Positions 1 through 5,033 of a stretch of DNA of 5,328 nucleotides are shown here, piece after piece. Source of the stretch: Limiplasma merdipullorum. GTDB lineage: Bacteria; Bacillota; Clostridia; Christensenellales; Aristaeellaceae. The translations under genes were made by a program, and so were the position numbers. The DNA lies in contig DVHQ01000241.1 of the NCBI GenBank assembly GCA_018711955.1, positions 1 through 5,328 of the forward strand, in the 5' to 3' direction. The notes under the pieces are model-generated. The model saw only the letters and a list, made by a program, of their open reading frames with translations. It was not told where the DNA came from and ran no database searches. Positions within the stretch are counted from its first letter, which is position 1, and every line of letters starts with the position of its first letter.

Positions 1-263
1 CGCCCAAGGAAGGCAGCTACACCACCTATCTCTTTGAGAAGGGCCGCGACAAGATTCTCAAGAAGGTCGGCGAGGAATGCACCGAGGTGCTCATCGGCGG
101 CGCGAAGGGCGACAAGGCCGAAACCACCTATGAACTGGGCGACCTGGTCTACCACGCCATGGTGCTGATGGTGGAGATGGGCATTTCGCTGGAAGATGTG
201 GTGCGCGAGCTGGCCCGCCGCCATGTGATCGACAAAAAGGTGAAGCAGGAGCGCATGCAATGA
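1..263 (+). CDS. hisE: Phosphoribosyl-ATP pyrophosphatase (HisE domain), 3' end only
   Basis: C-terminal 86 codons of a histidine biosynthesis enzyme that removes pyrophosphate from phosphoribosyl-ATP to give phosphoribosyl-AMP (second step of the pathway, cytoplasmic). The reading frame enters at base 3 with PKEGSYTTYLFEKG, the usual start of the HisE helical domain. The metal-binding acidic signature of this MazG-like fold is present: E24-E25-x-x-E28 and E44-x-x-D47, counting visible residues. The protein ends in RHVIDKKVKQERMQ, a tail typical of clostridial homologues. The upstream part lies outside the window, so a stand-alone HisE cannot be told from the C-terminal half of a bifunctional HisIE (cyclohydrolase plus pyrophosphatase). 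The stop codon overlaps the start of the phosphatase gene by 4 bases (ATGA), so the two are almost certainly in one operon and translationally coupled. Identification of the domain is secure; only the extent is unknown. Confidence 0.95.
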   Translation, partial: PKEGSYTTYLFEKGRDKILKKVGEECTEVLIGGAKGDKAETTYELGDLVYHAMVLMVEMGISLEDVVRELARRHVIDKKVKQERMQ

Positions 264-1105
264 CGTTTCCGAGCAATGCCCACACCCATTCCCGCTGGTG
301 CGACGGCGCGGACGCCATCCCCGCCATGGTGGAGGCGGCCCGCGCTTTGGGCTTTGTGAGCCTGGGATTCTCGGGGCACGCCTGTCAGGGCTTCGACCCG
401 GACTATTCCATGGCCCCGGACGTGCAGGCGGGCTACTTTGCGGAGCTTCGCGCCCTGCAGGCGGCGCCGGAGCCCGGCTTTCCGCGCCTGTGGGCTGGAC
501 TTGAGCTGGACGCGCTGGCCCATCCGGACTGCCGCCGCGCGGCCTGTGCCGAAGCGGATTACCTCATCGGCTCGGCGCACTACCTGTGCGAAAGCTACGG
601 TGGCGCGCCCGTGGCCGTGGACGGGGACCCCGTGCTGCTGCGCCGCTATGTGGATGAGGTGTACCATGGCGACGGGCTGGCCATGGCGCGCGACTATTTC
701 GCCATTGAGATAACCTCCCTCCTGCGCGACCGGCCGCAGATCATCGGCCACTTTGACCTGCTGCGCAAATATGCCGCTTCCCTCTCGCTGTTTCACGAGG
801 CGGACTCCGCCTACCGCCGTCTGGCGCTCTCCGCGCTGGAGCGCGCCTTCCCCTGCGGCGGCGTTCTGGAAATCAACACCGGGGGCATGGCGCGCGGCTA
901 CCTGACCACGCCCTATCCCACGCTGGAACTGCTGTGCGCCTGGCGCGAGCTGGGCGGGAGAATCACCCTCACCTCCGACTGCCACGACCGCCGGTATCTG
1001 GCCCACGCCTTTCCACAGGCGGCGGCACTGGCGCGGCAGGCGGGTTTCCGCACGGCCCTGCGGCTGGGGACAGGCACGGAGCTTTGGGAGGAAGCGGAGC
1101 TGTAG
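260..1105 (+). CDS. hisK: Histidinol-phosphatase, PHP family (HisK/HisJ type)
   Basis: A complete 281-residue PHP-domain phosphatase predicted to hydrolyse L-histidinol phosphate to histidinol, the penultimate stage of histidine synthesis (EC 3.1.3.15), in the cytoplasm. The ligands of the trinuclear metal site are visible in order: H8-T-H10 near the N-terminus, H40 (FSGHA), E82 (GLELD), H107 (GSAHY), H164 (GHFDLLRKY), then EINTGG at 204-209 and the C-terminal S239-D-C-H242-D. Length fits the family, which is usually 260-280 residues. The start is fixed by an AGGAG at 247-251, 8 bases upstream, and by the ATGA overlap with hisE. This PHP enzyme is the Firmicute-type alternative to the HAD-type HisB phosphatase of enterics. 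It appears to be the last gene of the operon, since a strong hairpin and a converging gene follow. B. subtilis nomenclature also calls this family HisJ. Other PHP phosphoesterases are possible by fold, but the his context settles the assignment. Confidence 0.95.
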   Translation: MTFPSNAHTHSRWCDGADAIPAMVEAARALGFVSLGFSGHACQGFDPDYSMAPDVQAGYFAELRALQAAPEPGFPRLWAGLELDALAHPDCRRAACAEADYLIGSAHYLCESYGGAPVAVDGDPVLLRRYVDEVYHGDGLAMARDYFAIEITSLLRDRPQIIGHFDLLRKYAASLSLFHEADSAYRRLALSALERAFPCGGVLEINTGGMARGYLTTPYPTLELLCAWRELGGRITLTSDCHDRRYLAHAFPQAAALARQAGFRTALRLGTGTELWEEAEL

Positions 1106-1178
1106 CGGCGGCGTTTTGAAAGCGCCCTCATTCACGGTCATTCCGTATATCCGGCGTTCTCTTTGAGGCGACAAATTG

Positions 1179-1212
1179 AAGCGGCTCCGGGGCAAATGCC
1201 CCGGAGCCGCTT
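1179..1212. terminator. Bidirectional rho-independent terminator between converging hisK and prsA
   Basis: A perfect 13-bp GC-rich inverted repeat (1181-1193 with 1198-1210) closes a 4-base loop (AAAT) and is extended by two A-T pairs at 1179-1180/1211-1212, giving a 15-bp stem. It lies 17 bases beyond the prsA stop on the - strand and 73 bases beyond the hisK stop on the + strand. The T-run is short: TTT on the + side, and TT-C-AA-TTT on the - side. The stem is strong enough to serve either direction. A smaller hairpin (1110-1126, GGCG with CGCC at its base) follows the hisK stop directly. Confidence 0.85.
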
Positions 1213-1229
1213 TGTCATGATCGTCCCAA

Positions 1230-2594
1230 TCAGTTCAGGCGGTCCTTATAGATCTTCGCGTCCGCCTCCGCGACCCAGGCGTCGACGGCGGCGGTATAGG
1301 CCTCGTCCTGCTTCTGGGTAAGGACCTCGGTCTCCAGCGCGTCGCGCACCGCATCCAGGCCGACCTCACCTTCGACCGCGTCGCTGACGTACTTGATGAT
1401 GTGGATGCCGTACTCACTGCGCACCGGTTCGCTCACATCGCCCACATTTTCCAGCGCCATGGCGGCATCGCGGAACTCGGTCACCCAGTTGGTGCTGTCC
1501 GCACTCACGGGATAGCCATTCTCCTTGGCAGGAGAGGTCTGCATGCCGGGGTCCTGGCCATACTGCTCCATCAGGGTGTCAAAGTCCTCGCCCGCAGCCA
1601 GCTTCTCCTCCACCTCGTCCACGGTGGGCTGGATGGCGGCATAGGCCGCTTCCTTCGCATCCTCCAGCTGGCTTTCCAAATCGGCGATCTCCGCGGTGCG
1701 GGCCTCCACCGTCTCGCTCAGGGTCGCGCGGTTCTGGGCCGTCGCTTCGTCATCAGCGGAGGCATCCTCGCCCAGATCAGCCAGAGAGGTTTCGGCGGTG
1801 CTGAGCTCGGTCTGCTTTTGGCTGATCTGGCTTTCCAAATCGCTGATGGCCTGGCTGTCCTCGTCGGTGAACTCAATCAGAATGTGCTTGACATAGCGGT
1901 AGCCGGCAGGCACATAGTAGATGGTCGCGCCGTTCTGCACGTCGGTGCCATAGCTGGAGGGCGAATTGCCGTAGGTGGTCATGGCGCTCTCCACATGGGT
2001 GTTGTAGGCCTCCTGCAGCTCTTCCTCGCTTACGGTCACATCCTTGACGGCCTCATCGCGCACCTTCTCCAGCACCTTGGCGTTCGTCTCGCTTTCCACC
2101 AGTTCCTCCCGGGTGGGGTAGGCAAGCTCCGCCATCTTGGCCTCCACGGCCGCATCCAGCTCCTCGCCTTCCAGCTCCGTATCGGCAAAATAGGCGCTCT
2201 TGACGCTGTCGGAATAGAGGGTGTAGGTGCTGTCCACCGATTCCTCCACCTCGGCCTTTTCCTCGTCACTGAGCACGTCCAGGCCCAAGTCGGCGGCCTT
2301 TTTCTCCAGCACGGCCTGCTGCACCATGGCGTCGATGGCGCTGTCCTGAGCCATGGAAATGGTGCTCGCATCCGTGCGGTCATAGGAAATGCCATACATG
2401 GAATACATGTATTCTTCGTAATCCATCACGGCTTCAACCTGCTCGTTGACCTCGGCCTTGGTAAAGGTCTTGCCCACCACCTCGATGATGGGGGTCTGCT
2501 TGTCCACTTCCTCATCCTTGATGATCAGGGAACAACTGCTGGCCGCCACCAGGGCGAAAACCAGCATCAAGGCCAGAATGACACGCTTGCGCAT
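1230..2594 (-). CDS. prsA: Secreted foldase lipoprotein, PrsA/SurA-type parvulin peptidyl-prolyl isomerase with coiled-coil insertion
   Basis: A 454-residue protein predicted to sit outside the membrane and help exported proteins fold (EC 5.2.1.8). Residues 1-20 form a signal peptide (MRKR, then a hydrophobic stretch) ending in A-S-S-C21; this is a slightly weak lipobox that would anchor the protein by a lipidated Cys21. Residues of about 35-200 look like the SurA/PrsA N-terminal chaperone region (for example VLEKKAADLGLDVLSDEE and KDVTVSEEELQEAY). The parvulin domain begins with KHILI (H237) and resumes at about 321 through EKLAAGEDFDTLMEQYGQDP to YGIHIIKY (H398); the paired histidines are the family's active-site pair. 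Between them, residues of about 243-320 are an inserted acidic coiled-coil hairpin, making the protein much longer than B. subtilis PrsA (292 residues). A C-terminal helix (410-454) closes it. The ATG has GGAGAG 8 bases upstream. Its own promoter lies at 2642-2670. The symbol is by family; the exact client proteins are unknown. Confidence 0.88.
   Translation of the reverse strand: MRKRVILALMLVFALVAASSCSLIIKDEEVDKQTPIIEVVGKTFTKAEVNEQVEAVMDYEEYMYSMYGISYDRTDASTISMAQDSAIDAMVQQAVLEKKAADLGLDVLSDEEKAEVEESVDSTYTLYSDSVKSAYFADTELEGEELDAAVEAKMAELAYPTREELVESETNAKVLEKVRDEAVKDVTVSEEELQEAYNTHVESAMTTYGNSPSSYGTDVQNGATIYYVPAGYRYVKHILIEFTDEDSQAISDLESQISQKQTELSTAETSLADLGEDASADDEATAQNRATLSETVEARTAEIADLESQLEDAKEAAYAAIQPTVDEVEEKLAAGEDFDTLMEQYGQDPGMQTSPAKENGYPVSADSTNWVTEFRDAAMALENVGDVSEPVRSEYGIHIIKYVSDAVEGEVGLDAVRDALETEVLTQKQDEAYTAAVDAWVAEADAKIYKDRLN
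1668..1842. repeat. Identical 16-base direct repeat inside prsA (1668-1683 and 1827-1842)
   Basis: The 16-base word CTGGCTTTCCAAATCG occurs at 1668-1683 and again at 1827-1842. The offset is 159 bases, exactly 53 codons, so the copies are in the same frame. On the coding (-) strand both encode D-L-E-S-Q (residues 252-256 and 305-309), one in each arm of the predicted coiled-coil hairpin. The flanking residues are also alike (AISDLESQIS and EIADLESQLE). Only the two end words are repeated; the sequence between them is not. Confidence 0.8.
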
Positions 2595-2641
2595 GGGAAC
2601 TTCTCTCCAATCCTATAAAGTAATGATAAAGCGCTTTTTGT

Positions 2642-2670
2642 ATTATACTCGAAGCGTCCTTTTGCCGCAA
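2642..2670 (-). promoter_or_regulatory. Sigma-A type promoter of prsA
   Basis: On the - strand, TTGCGG (2665-2670) and a perfect TATAAT (2642-2647) are separated by exactly 17 bases, pointing at prsA. Transcription would start near 2635, leaving a leader of about 40 bases before the ATG at 2594. The -35 keeps only the TTG of consensus. A 10-base perfect palindrome, AAAGCGCTTT (2628-2637), covers the predicted start point. Confidence 0.75.
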
Positions 2671-2686
2671 GGCTTTTTTCGCATGT

Positions 2687-3100
2687 TCACGCCTTATTCA
2701 CAGGCGCCTTGCGAAACCCTGTGACCATGCACACCGCCACCAGACGGCCCTCGCCATCGGTCACATTGACGCGGTAGAGGCAGGTAGAGCGTCCGGCGCT
2801 GACACACGAAGCCGCTGCATGGAGCCGCTCGCCCGCGCCGGGACGCAGATAGTGCATATCGGCGCACTGGCTCACAGTCATCACGCCCCCGGCGTTGGCC
2901 GCCACGGCAAAGGTGGTGTCGCACAGGGTATAGACCGCGCCACCCTGCGCCACACCTCCGGCATTGAGGTGCATGGGGGTAAGCGGCATGGAGCATCTGG
3001 CGCCATCCTCCGTCACCTCGTCGATGGTGATGCCGCAGGCCTCCATGGCAAAGCGGTCAGCCGCGAAAAAGGCCCGGCTTTCCTCCAGCGTTCTGGTCAT
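2687..3100 (-). CDS. PaaI-family hotdog-fold acyl-CoA thioesterase
   Basis: A 137-residue single-domain protein of the PaaI/YbgC-like hotdog superfamily, whose members hydrolyse acyl-CoA thioesters, often aromatic ones, as cytoplasmic multimers. The diagnostic segment is H44-L-N46-A-G-G49-V-A-Q-G53-G54 followed by D61 (YTLCDTTFAVAAN). This is the conserved N/G-G plus Asp pattern of PaaI enzymes, where that Asp and Asn line the active site. Later strands include MHYLRPG and RVNVTDGEGRLVAVCMVTGF. I chose the ATG at 3100, which overlaps the yfcE stop (ATGA) and has GGAGG 8 bases upstream. An in-frame ATG at 3115 would add MEAGT and also has a good site, so the start is not certain. There is no phenylacetate pathway nearby; the neighbours are a DNA repair nuclease and a phosphodiesterase, so the substrate cannot be inferred. 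Third gene of a tightly packed operon and 92 bases upstream of prsA. Confidence 0.88.
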   Translation of the reverse strand: MTRTLEESRAFFAADRFAMEACGITIDEVTEDGARCSMPLTPMHLNAGGVAQGGAVYTLCDTTFAVAANAGGVMTVSQCADMHYLRPGAGERLHAAASCVSAGRSTCLYRVNVTDGEGRLVAVCMVTGFRKAPVNKA

Positions 3101-3651
3101 TGTCCCAGCCTCCATGCCAGCAGCTCCTCGCCCGTTTCCAGCGCGCGGATGGAGAACAGGCCGTCCTCATAGATCATATAGCTTTTGGGCTGGCCCTCCT
3201 TGGGCAGCGCCGCGGAGCCGGGGTTGAGATAGGTGTAATCCCCCTGCGGCAGGGCGCAGTGCACATGCGTGTGCCCGTGGATGAGCACGTCGCCCGGCCG
3301 GTGCGGGGGCGGGCATTCGGTGTTGAACAGGTGGCCGTGCGTCACAAAGGCGCAATGCCCGCCATCCAGCGGAAGCAGCGCGTAATCGGCCATGATGGGA
3401 AATTGCAGCACCATCTGGTCCACCTCGGCGTCGCAGTTGCCTCGCACACACAGGGGCACGATCGGGCTCTCGTTCAAAAGCCGGATGACCTCCCTGGGCT
3501 CATAGCGGTCCGGCAGATCGTTTCGGGGCCCGTGATAGAGCAGGTCGCCCAGCAGAAAGAAGCGGTCCGCGCCTTCCTTTTCCAACCGCTCCAGCACCTT
3601 TTCCGCCGCTGAGGCGCTGCCGTGTAAATCCGATGCGAAAAGAATCTTCAT
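3097..3651 (-). CDS. yfcE: Metallophosphoesterase, YfcE-family phosphodiesterase
   Basis: A 184-residue calcineurin-like metallophosphoesterase, the same length as E. coli YfcE, a metal-dependent phosphodiesterase whose natural substrate is unknown. All dimetal-site motifs are present: D8-L-H10 (ASDLHGS), G35-D36 followed by YHGPRN, G71-N72-C-D74 with EVDQM, H105 in THGHLFN, and G126-H127-T-H129. The YfcE hallmarks HGPRN, RGNCDxEVDQM and the late LNPGSAALPKxGxPxSY segment separate it from other members of the superfamily. A GTG at 3657 is also in frame (adding GTG-AGC, M-S) and would overlap the xth stop. I prefer ATG 3651 because the protein then begins MKILFASDLHG, as in the family, with GGAG 5 bases upstream. 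It begins 2 bases after the xth stop and overlaps the thioesterase gene by 4 bases, so it is the middle gene of that operon. Confidence 0.93.
   Translation of the reverse strand: MKILFASDLHGSASAAEKVLERLEKEGADRFFLLGDLLYHGPRNDLPDRYEPREVIRLLNESPIVPLCVRGNCDAEVDQMVLQFPIMADYALLPLDGGHCAFVTHGHLFNTECPPPHRPGDVLIHGHTHVHCALPQGDYTYLNPGSAALPKEGQPKSYMIYEDGLFSIRALETGEELLAWRLGQ
3109..3128 (-). promoter_or_regulatory. Two staggered ribosome binding sites for the thioesterase gene
   Basis: On the - strand AGGAG (3124-3128) stands 8 bases before the ATG at 3115, and GGAGG (3109-3113) stands 8 bases before the ATG at 3100. The first ATG merges with the second site (ATGGAGG). Both start choices are therefore well served; the second also overlaps the upstream stop as ATGA, which favours it by coupling. 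Confidence 0.6.
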
Positions 3652-3653
3652 GC

Positions 3654-4415
3654 TCACTCCATCCCTTTCAGTTCCAAAATGACAGGACAGTGGTCGCTGC
3701 CCATCACCTTTTCGTCAATATCCGCCAGCGTCACGTTGGGCGCGATGCGCTCGCTCACCAGAAAATAGTCAATGCGCCACCCGATGTTCCTTTCGCGGCT
3801 GCGCTGCATATAGCTCCACCAGCTGTAGCGGTCGCGCTCGTCAGGATGCAGCAGGCGGAAGGTATCCACGAAGCCGCGTTCCAGCAGCGCCGTCATCTTC
3901 TCGCGCTCCTGCGGCGTAAAGCCCGCATTCTGGGTATTGGTCTTGGGATTTTTGAGGTCGATCTCCTTATGGGCCACGTTCATGTCACCGCATACCACCA
4001 CGGGTTTTTGTTTGTCCAGCCCGCACAGATAGTCCGCGAAGGCGTCCTCCCAGGTCATGCGGTACTCCAGACGGGTCAGCCCGCGCTGGCTATTGGGCGT
4101 GTAGACGGTGACCAGAAAGAACCGGTCAAATTCCAGCGCAATCACGCGGCCCTCGTGGTCGTGCTCCTCCACGCCAATGCCCATCTGCACCGACAGCGGC
4201 TGCTTTCGGGTGAAAATCGCAGTGCCGGAATAGCCCTTCTTTTCCGCACTGTTCCAGTACTGCGCGTACCCCTCGGGCGAAAAGTCGGCCTGGCCGGGCT
4301 GCATCTTGGTTTCCTGCAGGCAAAACGCGTCCGCGCCGCAGGAGGCAAAATAGTCTGCGAATCCCTTGGTCAGGCAGGCGCGCAGGCCGTTGACATTCCA
4401 TGAGATCAGGCGCAT
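3654..4415 (-). CDS. xth: Exodeoxyribonuclease III (ExoA/Xth AP endonuclease)
   Basis: A 253-residue base-excision-repair enzyme of the exonuclease-endonuclease-phosphatase fold. The family cuts DNA at abasic sites and has 3'-5' exonuclease and 3'-phosphatase activity. Catalytic motifs run in order: N7 (SWNVNGLRA), E35 (LQETK), Y105 (VYTPNSQ), D144 and N146 (GDMNVAH), Y-S-W-W-S-Y at 197-202, D216 (WRIDYF), and D241-H242 (GSDHCP). The length equals the usual 250-270. The open frame continues 56 codons upstream, but I place the start at 4415: AAGGAGG lies 9 bases before it, homologues begin MR/MK-L-I-S-W-N-V-N-G, and a promoter sits inside the upstream extension. It is first in a - strand operon with yfcE (2 bases downstream) and the thioesterase. 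The subtype with NVAHKEIDLKNPKTN is the Firmicute ExoA branch. Confidence 0.96.
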   Translation of the reverse strand: MRLISWNVNGLRACLTKGFADYFASCGADAFCLQETKMQPGQADFSPEGYAQYWNSAEKKGYSGTAIFTRKQPLSVQMGIGVEEHDHEGRVIALEFDRFFLVTVYTPNSQRGLTRLEYRMTWEDAFADYLCGLDKQKPVVVCGDMNVAHKEIDLKNPKTNTQNAGFTPQEREKMTALLERGFVDTFRLLHPDERDRYSWWSYMQRSRERNIGWRIDYFLVSERIAPNVTLADIDEKVMGSDHCPVILELKGME

Positions 4416-4424
4416 GAGCGGCAT

Positions 4425-4431
4425 CCTCCTT
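4425..4431 (-). promoter_or_regulatory. Strong ribosome binding site that fixes the xth start
   Basis: AAGGAGG on the - strand, 9 bases before ATG 4415. The next in-frame ATG upstream (4422-4424) directly abuts this site and has no such spacing, so the longer frame is not the gene start. Confidence 0.85.
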
Positions 4432-4472
4432 CGTATCAAGCGTGGCGCGGCAAGCTGTGCGCGCACGGAGTC

Positions 4473-4502
4473 ATTGTACCATAACCGAATGGGCGCGCGC
4501 AA
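4473..4502 (-). promoter_or_regulatory. Probable sigma-A promoter of the xth-yfcE-thioesterase operon
   Basis: On the - strand, TACAAT (4473-4478) is preceded by TGG, an extended -10. It lies 18 bases from TTGCGC (4497-4502). Start of transcription would be near 4466, giving a leader of about 50 bases. A 10-base palindrome GTGCGCGCAC (4457-4466) lies at the predicted start, and the leader can form an 8-pair GC hairpin (4441-4467 region) ahead of the ribosome binding site. Confidence 0.6.
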
Positions 4503-4917
4503 CGCCGCCCCCTCTTTTTCTTTGCGCTGCAAAGCCATGATCCCATAAGGGACAGCAAAAAGGCCGGAGCGCTCCCTTTCCACAGCGCTGACCTCTGCGA
4601 TGCGGGACAGGGATGTTTCAGCAGTTCAGCGTTTTCATTGATCCTTGGATTTTATGCGTTCCATCCTCCGTGCCGCCAATGCCCCTGATTCCTCGCAGCG
4701 AAGGCATATAGCGGCTGCCTCTTGCCCCGTGTCCCTTGCAGCGGAAAACTCAAGCCGGCGTTTCAAAAGCGGATTTATCCTCAGCCGGCGCAACCCTGCT
4801 CTTCTACCCGCATGCCCGGCGTCCACCGCATAGCCATGCCGTCCTGCCTGATCCCGGCAGTCCGAACACCTCGCAAGGGCGTTCCTTTCTTCTTTCGTTC
4901 CCTGGCAAATACGGATG

Positions 4918-4947
4918 AGGGGCTGCTTCCGTCAGGAAACAGCCCCT
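4918..4947. terminator. Long hairpin downstream of pckA, possible terminator
   Basis: Inverted repeat AGGGGCTG (4918-4925) with CAGCCCCT (4940-4947), one C/A mismatch, then TTCC/GGAA closing a 4-base loop GTCA (4931-4934): 12 pairs in 13 positions. A further TGGCAAA...TTTGCC pairing (4904-4909 with 4947-4952) can enclose it with a 9-base bulge. Neither side has a real T-run (TTTG on + only), so a terminator role is a guess from shape and position about 86 bases beyond the pckA stop. Confidence 0.45.
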
Positions 4948-4991
4948 TTGCCGGCGTGAGACCCGCCTTCGCCTGCCTTTTTATACACTGA

Positions 4992-5015
4992 CGCCCCGCA
5001 CTTTCATGCGGGGCG
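4992..5015 (-). terminator. GC-rich hairpin directly after pckA, probable terminator or 3'-end stabiliser
   Basis: Nine perfect pairs, CGCCCCGCA (4992-5000) with TGCGGGGCG (5007-5015). In the RNA of the - strand a U-G pair closes a GAAA loop, a very stable GNRA-type cap. It begins 18 bases after the pckA stop. The sequence after it on the - strand is TCAGTGTATAAAAA, with no U-run, so it is not a textbook terminator. It may mark the transcript end together with the hairpin at 4918-4947. Confidence 0.55.
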
Positions 5016-5033
5016 CCAGGAATCATGGAGCGA

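Larger units (their letters stand above)
4503..5033. other. Intergenic region without a credible gene
   Basis: About 530 bases between the xth promoter and the pckA stop. Open frames of 60-90 codons occur on both strands, but they are rich in Arg, Ser, Ala and Pro, overlap each other, lack good ribosome binding sites and resemble no family I know. Structural items seen: CTTTGC/GCAAAG inverted repeat with 3-base loop (4520-4534); a 10-base palindrome GGAGCGCTCC (4566-4575) followed on the - strand by CCTTTTT, a weak terminator candidate; an 8-base direct repeat AGCCGGCG (4753-4760 and 4783-4790); and the two stronger hairpins listed separately. No tRNA, rRNA or known riboswitch was recognised. 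Confidence 0.6.

Noticed and set aside
149..1195. 348-codon open frame on the - strand opposite hisK
   Set aside because: It is in codon register with hisK, so its stops would need TTA, CTA or TCA codons in hisK, which the GC-rich codon use avoids. No family resemblance; it crosses the terminator.
1401..2618. 405-codon open frame on the + strand opposite prsA
   Set aside because: Same register effect. The translation is a His, Leu and Gly rich mirror of the acidic prsA protein, with no recognisable domain and no ribosome binding site of note.
2652..2680. Hairpin with six T residues reading on the + strand (AAGC...GCTT then TTTT)
   Set aside because: The stem is short with a 3-base bulge, the T-run is partly used in the stem, and there is no + strand gene upstream to terminate. 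The same bases form the -35 region of the prsA promoter.
3100..4403. Open frames on the + strand opposite yfcE (3100-3612) and xth (3633-4403)
   Set aside because: Antisense shadows of genes whose catalytic motifs are all present on the - strand; no family similarity of their own.
4416..4583. 56-codon upstream extension of the xth reading frame
   Set aside because: The AAGGAGG site and family N-terminus place the start at 4415. The extension contains the promoter and does not look like ExoIII sequence.
4639..4656. TTGATC...TATG promoter-like motif on the + strand
   Set aside because: The spacing between the boxes is about 10 bases, too short for a sigma-A promoter, and no gene follows.
4753..4790. 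Direct repeat AGCCGGCG at 4753 and 4783
   Set aside because: Only 8 bases and two copies in GC-rich DNA; no array, no CRISPR-like spacing series and no flanking elements.
4635..5026. Several 60-89 codon open frames in the gap before pckA on both strands
   Set aside because: Arg, Ser and Pro rich, mutually overlapping, running through hairpins, with no convincing ribosome binding sites and no known family.
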